Shown here piece by piece: positions 43,432 to 51,137 of a DNA stretch of 62,830 nucleotides. Source of the DNA: Clostridia bacterium. Lineage in GTDB: Bacteria; Bacillota; Clostridia; Christensenellales; Aristaeellaceae. The position numbers were made by a program, and so were the translations under genes. The notes beneath the pieces were generated by a model. The model was given only the letters and a program-made list of their open reading frames with translations. It did not search any database and was not told the origin of the DNA. How positions within the stretch are numbered: the first letter of the stretch is position 1; each line of letters opens with the position of its first letter. The stretch is taken from the NCBI GenBank assembly GCA_017534885.1, contig JAFXVR010000062.1, positions 1 through 62,830 on the forward strand, written 5' to 3'.

Positions 43432-44264
43432 CCCAGCGCCTCCTTTGCCATGGCCTCTGCCTCATCCATATTGACCGGGGCGGGGCAGCGGACCAGCCCC
43501 ATGCGTGTCAGCTCTTTGTGGAGGGAGACGATGCGTGGCACGTGGATACCGATCTCCTCCATGCGGCTGCTCTGCTGCAGCACCTCGCGGACGGTGCCGT
43601 AGAGCATCACGCAGCCTTTGTCGATCAGCAGCAGCTTTGTTGCGTAGCGGCACAGCAGGCCGATTTTCTGCTCCACAGCCACGATGGTGGTGCCGCGGCG
43701 GTTGAGCTCCTGCAGCAGGCTGTAAATCTGTTCGCTGCTCTGGGGATCCAGCTCGCCGGTAGGCTCGTCCAGCACGATGATGTCGGGCCGCAGGGCCAGG
43801 ATGGCGGCAACGGCGACCTTCTGTTTCTGCCCGCCGCTGAGGGAGTCCAGATCGCGCATGCGCAGGTCGGAAATGCCAATCTCTTCGAGGGCTTCCGTCA
43901 CCCGCTGTTCGATCTGGTCATGAGGGATGCCGAAATTCTCCAGGCCGAAGAGCAGCTCGTCCTCCACCATGCTGGCCACCATCTGGGCGTCCACGTCCTG
44001 GAAGACGCTGCCCACGTGAACGGCCAGCTGCTCGGGCTTGCTGTCCACGGTGTCCAGGCCGTTGACGGTGACCGCGCCGTAGAAATCACCCTTATAATGG
44101 TGGGGCACGATGCCGTTGACGGCGTAGGTGAAGGTGGTTTTGCCCGCGCCGCTGTTGCCGATGATGCCGACGAAATCGCCGTCGTCAATGGTGAGGTTCA
44201 CATTCTGCAGCGCGTTGGCCTTGCCGCTGGCGTAGCGGAAGGAGAAATCTTTGAATTCAATCAT
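43428..44264 (-). CDS. ecfA1: ECF transporter ATPase EcfA1-type
   Basis: A 278-residue ATP-binding subunit. Walker A GNSGAGKTT, Q-loop VGSVFQDVDAQM, signature LSGGQKQKVA, Walker B IIVLDEPTGELD; the usual switch histidine is replaced by Gln in AVEQKI, a departure also seen in some ECF ATPases. I chose ATG 44264; AGGAGA lies about 12 bases upstream, a little far. A strong hairpin (44293-44324) precedes it in the gap after the S component gene and may set its expression relative to that gene. Confidence 0.9.
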   Translation of the reverse strand: MIEFKDFSFRYASGKANALQNVNLTIDDGDFVGIIGNSGAGKTTFTYAVNGIVPHHYKGDFYGAVTVNGLDTVDSKPEQLAVHVGSVFQDVDAQMVASMVEDELLFGLENFGIPHDQIEQRVTEALEEIGISDLRMRDLDSLSGGQKQKVAVAAILALRPDIIVLDEPTGELDPQSSEQIYSLLQELNRRGTTIVAVEQKIGLLCRYATKLLLIDKGCVMLYGTVREVLQQSSRMEEIGIHVPRIVSLHKELTRMGLVRCPAPVNMDEAEAMAKEALG

Positions 44265-44292
44265 AGCCGCACATTGTCTCCTGTCGGGAATG

Positions 44293-44324
44293 GGCGCTTC
44301 CCCCGGACAGCGGGGGAAGGCGCC
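44293..44324 (-). promoter_or_regulatory. Intercistronic hairpin between S component and EcfA1
   Basis: GGCGC plus TTCCCCC on one side pair with GGGGGAA and GCGCC on the other, with one bulged G and a seven-base loop. No T-run follows in either direction, so it is not a simple terminator; RNA stabilisation or processing is more likely. Confidence 0.6.
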
Positions 44325-44338
44325 AGGAAAGGCAGGGT

Positions 44339-44887
44339 TTACCGCTTGCTGAGCATCTTGCGCAGCGGGAAGTACAGTGCCTCCACAATGATGGCGTTGA
44401 CGGTGGCGGTACCGAAGACCACCACGAGGTTGGCAGGCAGGTCGGCGACATTGGCGCCCATGAACAGGTAACGGCAGGCGACGAAGCTGCCGCCGCTGAC
44501 CACCGTGGCCAGGAAGGTGGAAACGATGGGGCTCAGGTCGAACTTCCTGATCTTGAGCGGGATTTTGATCAGCAGATACATGGCGATGGCGCCGAGGGGC
44601 TCGCTGATAAAGTTGAGCCAGGGGGTGGCCGGGTTGATCTGATTGATGGCGCCGGCCAGCAGGCCGATAATGAGCGCCTGCAGCAGGGTCGGCCGGATCA
44701 GCAGGATGGCCAGACAATACATGGCAATGATAAAGTTGGGCTTCACGCCAATGCTGCTCAGGGCAGTGCCGAGGGTCATTTTGAGCACCTGTCCGGCGGC
44801 CAGCAGGACGGCGACGAGGATCAGGTCGGCAATCTGGAAGGTTTTCGTATTCTGTGTGGTTTCGATATTCCTCTTTTCAGCTGCCAT
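44339..44887 (-). CDS. ECF-type substrate-binding membrane protein, tryptophan transporter (TrpP-like)
   Basis: A 182-residue membrane protein with five to six helices and a hydrophilic N-terminus. The GVKPNFIIAMYCLAILL stretch and the INQINPATPW loop resemble the tryptophan transporter TrpP of Bacilli and related S components. It is the first gene behind a T-box with a UGG (Trp) specifier and is followed by EcfA1, EcfA2 and EcfT, so tryptophan (or a direct precursor) is the best substrate call. ATG 44887 has AAAGGAG nine bases upstream. The fold assignment comes from motif similarity; the substrate comes mainly from the leader. Confidence 0.8.
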   Translation of the reverse strand: MAAEKRNIETTQNTKTFQIADLILVAVLLAAGQVLKMTLGTALSSIGVKPNFIIAMYCLAILLIRPTLLQALIIGLLAGAINQINPATPWLNFISEPLGAIAMYLLIKIPLKIRKFDLSPIVSTFLATVVSGGSFVACRYLFMGANVADLPANLVVVFGTATVNAIIVEALYFPLRKMLSKR

Positions 44888-45033
44888 TTTGGGTGACTCC
44901 TTTCATTTCGCGCAAATTCTTGTTATTGATCAGGGTTCGCCAGTCGCAGGGATCAGACATCATACTGCTGCCGTTTTGCGCGGCTCTCCTTCCTCCGGCC
45001 GGCGGCATCGCCGTTCCGGGGTGTCAGGGACAG

Positions 45034-45300
45034 AAAAAACCTGTCCCCGCAAAACTGCTGGGACAGGGGAAGAATCTCCTGCGGTGCCACCCGGCTTGGC
45101 GCGTATGCCGCGCCCTCTCATCACCGCACCAACATGCGGCTGCCCTTGATCACGGAGGGCTCCTCCGTCTCGCCTACTGAGCTTGCGCCGTTCAGCTTGC
45201 TCTCGGGAGTCCATTCGGCTGCGCTGCTGATACCGCGCTCCCACCGCCCGCGGCTCGCTTGATCCATCGCCTTCAGCCTACTCGTCTCCCTCAACGATTT
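45034..45300 (-). promoter_or_regulatory. Tryptophan-specific T-box leader with attenuator
   Basis: A T-box riboswitch reading uncharged tRNA-Trp. The stem I distal region has AGCGAGCCGCGGG and GGTGGGAGCGCGG elements. The specifier loop reads GAA-TGG-ACTCCCGAG, with codon TGG at 45213-45211. The T-box bulge core GGGTGGCACCGCAGG lies at about 45092-45078; its TGGC would pair with the tRNA end GCCA, consistent with G as the discriminator base of tRNA-Trp. The terminator pairs CCTGTCCC with GGGGACAGG (45067-45040) and ends in six Ts (45039-45034). Low Trp-tRNA charging should turn on the downstream genes. Confidence 0.93.
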
Positions 45301-45306
45301 AATGCG

Positions 45307-45335
45307 ATTATAGCCACCGCCTTCCGGCTTGTCAA
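45307..45335 (-). promoter_or_regulatory. Promoter of the tryptophan T-box operon
   Basis: Full consensus on the minus strand: TTGACA (45330-45335), 17-base spacer, TATAAT (45307-45312). This gives high basal initiation, as expected for an operon controlled by attenuation. Confidence 0.9.
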
Positions 45336-45423
45336 GGGGCGCTGAAAGAAAAACAGGGGAAGAACAATCGAAGAACAATTGCGCACAAAACGGCTGAGGG
45401 AATCGTGGGAATCGCCGGCGGGC

Positions 45424-45452
45424 TTTACCTTTCCGCCGCTTCATGATATGAT
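45424..45452 (+). promoter_or_regulatory. Promoter of the THUMP methyltransferase gene
   Basis: TTTACC (45424-45429), 17-base spacer, TATGAT (45447-45452) with TGA (extended -10). It is divergent from the T-box promoter, about 90 bases away. Confidence 0.6.
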
Positions 45453-45483
45453 AGCAATGATCTGACGGGAAGGAGCGGCTGGG

Positions 45484-46605
45484 ATGGAAAAGCTAACACT
45501 GCTGGCCACGGCGGCCTTCGGGCTGGAGGGCGTTGCGGCCCGGGAACTGAAGCAGCTGGGCTATGAGCAGGCGCAGGCCGAGAACGGCGGCGCGCGCTTT
45601 GAGGGCACGCTGCTGGACGCCTTCAAGGCCAATCTTCGCCTGCGGACGGCCGACCGGGTGCAGATTGTGCTGGCTGAGGCGGAGTGCCGCAGCTTTGAGG
45701 CGCTGTTTCAGCTGGTGAACGGCCTGCCCTGGGAAAAGTGGCTGACGCCGGACATGGCTATCCATGTCAGCGGAAACTGTGCCCGGAGCGCGCTTATGAG
45801 CGTCCGGGACTGCCAAGCCATCGCCAAGAAGGCCATCATCGAGCGGCTGAAGGCCAGAACCCGGGCGTCTTATTTCCCGGAGACGGGGCCGGTCTGCCCG
45901 GTGCTGGTGCGGCTGCACGGCGACATCGCCCGCATCGCCATCGACACCTCCGGCGACGCGCTGAACCGGCGAGGCTACCGCACCTGGAACGGGGAGGCGC
46001 CCATCCGGGAGACCTTAGCGGCGGCGCTGGTGGAGCTCTCCCCCTGGCGGCCCGGACAGCGCCTGCACGACCCCTGCTGCGGCACCGGCACCCTGATGAT
46101 CGAGGCGGCGCTGATCCAGACAAACACCGCCCCCGGGCTGAACCGCGATTTTGTGTGCGAGGGCTTCCGGGGTTTTCCATCGGCGGAAGCGAAGACCCTG
46201 CGGGGGGAGGCGCGATCTGCCCGCACGGGGGACGCCCTGGACAATATCACCGGCTCGGACATTGACGCGGAAGCTCTGACCTTAGCCGGGCGGCACTGCC
46301 GTCAGGCGGGCCTGGGCGGCAAACTGCGGCTGACCCAGACACCGCTTGAGAAGCTGGAAGTGGAAGGGGAGGAGGGCGTCTTCCTCTGCAATCCGCCCTA
46401 CGGAGTGCGCCTCAGCGACCAGAAAGCCTGCCAGCGTCTGTACGGGGAGCTGCGCCGCCTGCAGGACCGCCATCCCGGATGGACGCTCTGCGCGATCTCC
46501 TCCGACCCGGCGTTTGAGCGGGCCTACGGGCGGCGGGCGGACAGGAAGCGCCGGATGTACAACGGCCGCCTGGAGTGTGAGTTCCTGACCTTCAGGCCCA
46601 GGTGA
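45484..46605 (+). CDS. THUMP-domain RNA methyltransferase (RlmL/YpsC-like)
   Basis: A 373-residue enzyme: ferredoxin-like and THUMP domains (about 1-165) that bind RNA, then a Rossmann methyltransferase. Motif I is HDPCCGTGTLMIEAAL, an acidic strand GSDIDAEAL follows, and the target motif is CNPPYGVRLSD. It matches the N-terminal half of E. coli RlmL, which makes m2G2445 of 23S rRNA, and B. subtilis YpsC. ATG 45484 follows AAGGAG. It is probably a single-gene transcript. Confidence 0.92.
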   Translation: MEKLTLLATAAFGLEGVAARELKQLGYEQAQAENGGARFEGTLLDAFKANLRLRTADRVQIVLAEAECRSFEALFQLVNGLPWEKWLTPDMAIHVSGNCARSALMSVRDCQAIAKKAIIERLKARTRASYFPETGPVCPVLVRLHGDIARIAIDTSGDALNRRGYRTWNGEAPIRETLAAALVELSPWRPGQRLHDPCCGTGTLMIEAALIQTNTAPGLNRDFVCEGFRGFPSAEAKTLRGEARSARTGDALDNITGSDIDAEALTLAGRHCRQAGLGGKLRLTQTPLEKLEVEGEEGVFLCNPPYGVRLSDQKACQRLYGELRRLQDRHPGWTLCAISSDPAFERAYGRRADRKRRMYNGRLECEFLTFRPR

Positions 46606-46622
46606 ACCCAAAACTGCAAGAG

Positions 46623-46651
46623 TTTACAATTGTCTCCGGTTGTGCTATAAT
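46623..46651 (+). promoter_or_regulatory. Promoter of the alr operon
   Basis: TTTACA (46623-46628), 17-base spacer, TATAAT (46646-46651) with TGC (extended -10). The alr start codon lies 29 bases downstream. Confidence 0.8.
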
Positions 46652-46680
46652 CGGGTATCAACAGCAAAGGAAGCGAGCGT

Positions 46681-47790
46681 GTGGAACAGGGAAAGCGCTG
46701 CGCACAGACGATTGATCTGGACGCGATCCGGGGCAATGTCCGGGCCATGAGGGCGGTTGTGCCATCTTCCGCCCAACTGATGGCGGTGGTCAAGGCGGAC
46801 GCCTACGGCCACGGCGCGGTGAGAACCGCGAGGGCGGCGCTCTCTGCGGGCGCTTCCGCTCTGGCAGTCGCCGTGCCAGAGGAAGGCGTACAGCTGCGGA
46901 TGGCGAGGATCACCGCCCCTGTGCTGGTGCTGGGCCTGACGAACGTGCAAGGCGCTGAGGAATGTGTGCGCTACGGGCTGACCATGACGGTCTGCTCCCG
47001 GCAGGGCGTCTTCATGGCGGAGATAGCGGCATACAATCTCGCGAGCGAGGCGCTGGTTCACCTGAAGCTGGACACGGGCATGGGGCGCATCGGGGCGAGA
47101 GACGAGGTGGAAGTCCGAGCGGTGCTCAAAGCCATCGAAGAATGCCCGGATGTGCGGCTGACCGGCGCCTTCACCCATTTCGCGGACGCGGACGGGGACG
47201 ACATGGCCTACACCCGGGAGCAGCTGCGGCGCTTCCGCGAGCTGACGGCCATCCTGCCTCCGGGCCTCACCCTGCACTGCGCCAATTCAGCGGCTATCCA
47301 CCGGCTCATGCCGGAAGCGGCTTTCGACATGGTGCGCATGGGCATCAGCCTCTACGGCTACCCGCCGGTGGAGACAGACTGTTCGCTGACTCCTGCAATG
47401 AGCTGGACGGCGGAGGTCACCTGGGTCAAGGATCTGCCGGCCGGGGAGACCGTCAGCTATGGCCGTACCTGGCGCGCGGACGGGACAAGGCGCATCGCCA
47501 CCATCGCCTGCGGCTACGGGGATGGCTATCACCGGGCGGCCAGCGGCCGGGCGGAAGTGCTGCTGCACGGAAAGAGAGCGCCGGTGGTGGGCCGCATCTG
47601 CATGGATCAGATGATGGCGGACGTGACGGACATCCCCGGCGTACAGCCCGGAGATCAGGCGGTGCTGATGGGCCAGGACGGAGAAGAGCGCATCACCGCG
47701 GAGGACATCGCCCGCTGGAGCGGCACCATCAGCTACGAGGTGTTGCTGGCGGCCAAGAACCGGGTGGAGCGGCGCTGGCTGCATGGGTAA
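46681..47790 (+). CDS. alr: Alanine racemase
   Basis: A 369-residue PLP enzyme giving D-alanine for peptidoglycan. The PLP lysine is Lys38 in VVKADAYGHGA; the second catalytic residue, the tyrosine from the other subunit, lies in TVSYGRTW. PLP-phosphate and substrate motifs (KLDTGMGRIG, NSAA, RMGISLYG, ICMDQMM) are normal. The start codon is GTG 46681 with AAGGAAG upstream. It heads a co-transcribed group: folate cyclo-ligase, a membrane protein, rsmD, coaD and a coiled-coil protein, ending at the hairpin at 51097. Confidence 0.96.
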   Translation: MEQGKRCAQTIDLDAIRGNVRAMRAVVPSSAQLMAVVKADAYGHGAVRTARAALSAGASALAVAVPEEGVQLRMARITAPVLVLGLTNVQGAEECVRYGLTMTVCSRQGVFMAEIAAYNLASEALVHLKLDTGMGRIGARDEVEVRAVLKAIEECPDVRLTGAFTHFADADGDDMAYTREQLRRFRELTAILPPGLTLHCANSAAIHRLMPEAAFDMVRMGISLYGYPPVETDCSLTPAMSWTAEVTWVKDLPAGETVSYGRTWRADGTRRIATIACGYGDGYHRAASGRAEVLLHGKRAPVVGRICMDQMMADVTDIPGVQPGDQAVLMGQDGEERITAEDIARWSGTISYEVLLAAKNRVERRWLHG

Positions 47791-48379
47791 GGCGGAGGAA
47801 AAACGCGCCCTGAGACAGCGGGTGCGGCGGAGCTTGATCGGCGAGGCGCTGCGGGTCCGGGAGAGCCAGGCCATCTGTGAGCGGCTGATGGCGTGGCCTG
47901 TGTATCAGAACGCGGACACCGTGGCGGCCTTTGTGCCCCTCCCGTGGGAAGCGGACGTGAAATTGCTGCTGGCGGACGCTCTTTGGCAGGGCAAACGGCT
48001 TCTCCTGCCGCGGGTGGCGGAGGGAGAGATGCACTTCCACATCGTCAGCAGCCTTGAAGAGCTGAAGCCCGGCACATTCGGCATCCCGGAGCCGGAGGCA
48101 GACGCGCCCTCCGTCAGCGCGGCTGAAGCGCAGCTGATCCTGGTGCCCCTGGACGCGGCGGATCGGCAGGGCTTCCGCCTGGGCAAGGGCGGCGGGTATT
48201 ATGACCGGCTCCTGGCGGAATGCCCGGCGCTGGTCACCTGCGCGGCGGTGCTCAGCAGCCAGTGGGTGGAGCAGGTGCCCGCCGATCCCTGGGACCTGCC
48301 GGTGAGCTGGCTCTGCGACGCCCGGGGACTGAATCCAGCGAAAGACGGAGAGCAGGTCACACCGGGTTCACACAGGTGA
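47783..48379 (+). CDS. 5-formyltetrahydrofolate cyclo-ligase
   Basis: A 198-residue ATP-dependent enzyme that converts 5-formyl- to 5,10-methenyl-tetrahydrofolate. Family features are the N-terminal helix with KRALRQRVR, the FVPLPWEADV strand, FGIPEP, and the phosphate loop LGKGGGYYDRLL, with LVPLDAADRQGFRLG before it. Length is typical. It overlaps the end of alr by 8 bases. It restores folate cofactors used by ThyX and purine synthesis. Confidence 0.94.
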   Translation: MGKAEEKRALRQRVRRSLIGEALRVRESQAICERLMAWPVYQNADTVAAFVPLPWEADVKLLLADALWQGKRLLLPRVAEGEMHFHIVSSLEELKPGTFGIPEPEADAPSVSAAEAQLILVPLDAADRQGFRLGKGGGYYDRLLAECPALVTCAAVLSSQWVEQVPADPWDLPVSWLCDARGLNPAKDGEQVTPGSHR

Positions 48380-48442
48380 TCTATCATCAAACGGATGGCC
48401 GGACAGCCGGCAGCGGGAAATCAGGCAAAGGAGCAGGACAGC

Positions 48443-49249
48443 ATGCAGAACGGAAAGACCAAAAAGCCCGTGCAGCAGGTGCACAAACCTTATCTGACCG
48501 GTTCACCCTATGACAGGAGCGTACCCAAGTCCGCGCTGATGGTCGTGCTAGGCGTGATCATGATGGCGGTCGCCTTCCTTTTCCTGGGCGCGCTCATGAT
48601 GCTGGACATCCCCGGGCTGAAGATCGCGGTGGATGTGTTCATCGAGGCCGTTGTGCTGCTGATGTTCTACTACGCCGGCATTTCCAACGGCTCGGTGGCG
48701 GTGAATCAGGGCGAGATCATGTACCGCCGCAGGGAGACGGAGCGTGAAGTGACGGCGGATGAACTCAGCCGCTGCTACCATCCCCTGAAGGGCTTTGTTA
48801 TCGGCCTGCTGGGCTGCGCGCCAGCCTTCATCATGGCGCTGATTTTGGCGCTGACCACCTCCAAGGTGATGACCGGATACGGTGCTCTGCCCTCCTGGGT
48901 GAGCAATCTGAACAAGCCTGAGGTCGCCCAGCCCATCAGCTTCTATACCGCCGGGGTGGCCATGAACGCCACCAGTATCGTGCGGGTGCTGGTGCGGATG
49001 ATCCTGATGCCCCTGGTCAACCTGGTGGGCGCGGAGAACGCGGACGGCCTGCTGGTGCTGGAGCGGATAAGCCCCATTCTGGTGCTGCTGCCCGGCCTGT
49101 CCTACGGCTTTGGCTACACCCAGGGCACCAAGGTGCGCACCAAGGTGCACACGGACATCGCGGAGGGACGGAAGAAGGCCGCCCGGAAAGCCCGCCGCCA
49201 GAAAAAGGCGAAGCAGCGCGTGCCGGCCGGACCCCAGCAGCTCAACTGA
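48443..49249 (+). CDS. Membrane protein of unknown function
   Basis: A 268-residue protein with four to five hydrophobic segments (about residues 28-52, 58-80, 115-140, 170-205, 215-240 after the start). A Lys/Arg- and Gln-rich N-terminus (about 25 residues) and a basic C-terminal tail (RKKAARKARRQKKAKQR) are cytoplasmic. The basic tail could bind RNA or the ribosome, as seen in some membrane-bound factors, but I recognise no family. ATG 48443 has AAAGGAG nine bases upstream; the reading frame is open from 48395. The following rsmD gene starts within its stop codon. Confidence 0.65.
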   Translation: MQNGKTKKPVQQVHKPYLTGSPYDRSVPKSALMVVLGVIMMAVAFLFLGALMMLDIPGLKIAVDVFIEAVVLLMFYYAGISNGSVAVNQGEIMYRRRETEREVTADELSRCYHPLKGFVIGLLGCAPAFIMALILALTTSKVMTGYGALPSWVSNLNKPEVAQPISFYTAGVAMNATSIVRVLVRMILMPLVNLVGAENADGLLVLERISPILVLLPGLSYGFGYTQGTKVRTKVHTDIAEGRKKAARKARRQKKAKQRVPAGPQQLN

Positions 49250-49803
49250 TGCGCATCATCGCGGGGGAAGCCCGCTCCCGGACCATTGAGACGCCCAAGG
49301 GTCTGGATACCCGCCCGACCCTCGACCGGGTGAGGGAAAACCTGTTCAATATCCTCTCGCCGCGGGTGCCGGGAGCCAGGGTGCTGGATCTCTTTGCCGG
49401 CAGCGGGGCGCTGAGCCTGGAGGCCCTGAGCCGGGGCGCTGCCCGGGCCGTGATGGTGGACTGCCAGCGCGCCGCCAGCCAGTGCCAGCGCCAGAACGCG
49501 GAAAGGCTGGGCATGGCGGACAGGACGCGCATCCTGCTCTGCGACTGGAAACAGGCGGCAAGGACGCTGGCGGCGGCGGGGGAGCGCTTCGACCTGATCT
49601 TCCTCGACCCGCCCTATGCCATGCGGGGCATGGAGGAAGTCACGGCGGCCATGGCCGGGCTGATCGCGCCGGAGGGACTGCTGGTGACAGAGCACAGGGC
49701 CGGCTCGCCCTATCCCGTATCGGAGGGCTGGATCTGTGTGGACGAGCGCAAATATGGCTATGCGGGGCTGACAATGTACCGACGGGAGGAGCAGGGCGCA
49801 TGA
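49249..49803 (+). CDS. rsmD: 16S rRNA (guanine966-N2)-methyltransferase RsmD
   Basis: A 184-residue methyltransferase that modifies G966 of 16S rRNA. The start MRIIAGEARSR, motif I LDLFAGSGALSLEALSRGA, and the target motif FLDPPYA are diagnostic. It overlaps the membrane protein stop (TGATG) and its own stop overlaps the coaD start, an rsmD-coaD order conserved in most Firmicutes. Confidence 0.96.
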   Translation: MRIIAGEARSRTIETPKGLDTRPTLDRVRENLFNILSPRVPGARVLDLFAGSGALSLEALSRGAARAVMVDCQRAASQCQRQNAERLGMADRTRILLCDWKQAARTLAAAGERFDLIFLDPPYAMRGMEEVTAAMAGLIAPEGLLVTEHRAGSPYPVSEGWICVDERKYGYAGLTMYRREEQGA

Positions 49804-50300
49804 GCAGGCGGATTGGCGTGTACGCGGGCAGCTTTGACCCGGTGACCGCCGGGCACATGGACATCATCCGGCGGGCCGCCGCCCTCTTCGACGAAGTGAT
49901 CGTGACGGTGGGGAACAACATCGGCAAGAAATGCTGGCTCTCCCCGGAGGACAGGAGAAAACTGCTGGAGAAGGCCTGCGCCGGTCTGCCGAACGTCCGG
50001 GTGGACGCGACGGACGAGGCGATCGTCTGTTACGCCAGGCGGCAGGGAGCCAGCGCGCTGGTGCGGGGCATTCGCGGCGGCGCTGATCTGGAAAGTGAGC
50101 GGAATCTGGCGGAGATCAACCGGTTGATCGCCCCGGAGATCGAGACGGTGCTGCTGATGGCCCGGCCTGAGATGGAGGCGGTTTCCTCCTCGGCGGTGCG
50201 GGAGATGGCGCGCTTTAACGCTCCCTGGCAGTCTCTGGTGCCCCGGGAGCTTCAGGAGGACATAGATGCGCTGTTCGCGGCGCATTTGAGCAAAGCGTAA
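49800..50300 (+). CDS. coaD: Phosphopantetheine adenylyltransferase CoaD
   Basis: A 166-residue nucleotidyltransferase, the fourth step of coenzyme A synthesis (4'-phosphopantetheine + ATP to dephospho-CoA). The HxGH-like motif is GSFDPVTAGH, the second half has ALVRGIRGGADLESE, and the ATP motif VSSSAVREMA is intact. Length is standard. Confidence 0.97.
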   Translation: MSRRIGVYAGSFDPVTAGHMDIIRRAAALFDEVIVTVGNNIGKKCWLSPEDRRKLLEKACAGLPNVRVDATDEAIVCYARRQGASALVRGIRGGADLESERNLAEINRLIAPEIETVLLMARPEMEAVSSSAVREMARFNAPWQSLVPRELQEDIDALFAAHLSKA

Positions 50301-50330
50301 TCAAACAGAAAAACACAGGAGGGACGAAAC

Positions 50331-51080
50331 ATGACGAACACGGATGACACCCAGTTCGGCTTCGGCCAGCAGCCCCAGGAGGAGTCGGCTCCGGAGTACG
50401 AGCGCATCAGCGACGCGGAAATCAGCGCTCTGCAGAATGCGGTGCGGGACATCAAGCACAGCGTCAACAGCGCGGGAAAGTCCTTCCTGCGCAGTGATTC
50501 CTGCATCCTGACCCGCTCGGAGATCGATGCTCAGCTTCGCACCTTGGACGCCAGCATTCCGGGCGCTGTCCGCTCGGCGGATCAGGTGCTGGCCAGCCAG
50601 AACGAGATTCTGCAGAATGCCCGCCAGCACGCCGACAAGGTGATGGCGCAGGCAGACGCGAAGGCCCGGGAGGTGCTGAACGCCGCCAACGCTGAGGCGG
50701 AGCGCATCCGCAATGAGACCGCCGAGGCGGAGCGCAAGCTGCAGGAGATTCAGCAGAAGGGAGAGCAGCTCCGCCAGTCCCTGGAGGAGCAGGCCCGGCA
50801 GTCAGCCCAGATGATTGAGCAGCAGGCCCGCCAGCGGGGCAAGCAGATGCTGGCTGAGGCTGAGCGCCAGGCCCAGGCCCTGTGCCAGGAGGAGGCCGTG
50901 CTGCAGCGCGCCACCCAGCAGGCCCAGGAGCTGAAGGAGAAGACCGAGGCCGCCATGACCCAGCTCCAGAATCAGACCTTTGCCTTCCTGAACGACGCCA
51001 TGAAGCGCACGGAGCAGTATGTGGGCAGCCTGAGCCAGGACATCCACCGCCAGCGCGAGGAACTCAAGAGCATTCAGTAA
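50331..51080 (+). CDS. Long coiled-coil protein
   Basis: A 249-residue protein without signal or membrane segments. A 60-residue N-terminal region (with ISDAEISALQNAVRDIK) precedes nearly continuous coiled coil (about residues 75-240) rich in Ala, Glu, Gln and Arg, resembling V/F-type ATPase stalk subunits and DivIVA-like proteins by composition only. In Clostridia a coiled-coil gene is often found after coaD. Its role, perhaps structural at the septum or membrane, is not known. ATG 50331 has GGAGG ten bases upstream. Confidence 0.7.
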   Translation: MTNTDDTQFGFGQQPQEESAPEYERISDAEISALQNAVRDIKHSVNSAGKSFLRSDSCILTRSEIDAQLRTLDASIPGAVRSADQVLASQNEILQNARQHADKVMAQADAKAREVLNAANAEAERIRNETAEAERKLQEIQQKGEQLRQSLEEQARQSAQMIEQQARQRGKQMLAEAERQAQALCQEEAVLQRATQQAQELKEKTEAAMTQLQNQTFAFLNDAMKRTEQYVGSLSQDIHRQREELKSIQ

Positions 51081-51096
51081 GGATACAGACAGCAAA

Positions 51097-51130
51097 AGAG
51101 CCCTCCCTTTTATCGGGGAAGGCTCTTTTT
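51097..51130. terminator. Bidirectional terminator
   Basis: AGAGCC...TCCC (51097-51107) pairs with GGGGA..GGCTCT (51115-51126). T-runs lie on both strands (51126-51130 plus; 51094-51097 read on the minus strand). It serves the coaD group and the convergent GH13 gene. Confidence 0.85.
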
Positions 51131-51137
51131 CAGCGGC

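Noticed and set aside
44293..44324. A terminator inside the T-box operon
   Set aside because: There is no T-run on the operon strand and ecfA1 needs the S component for function, so read-through is expected.
45034..45300. A T-box specificity for another amino acid
   Set aside because: Shifting the frame in the specifier loop does not place a codon between GAA and ACTCCCGAG; only TGG fits, and the T-box TGGC agrees with G73 of tRNA-Trp.
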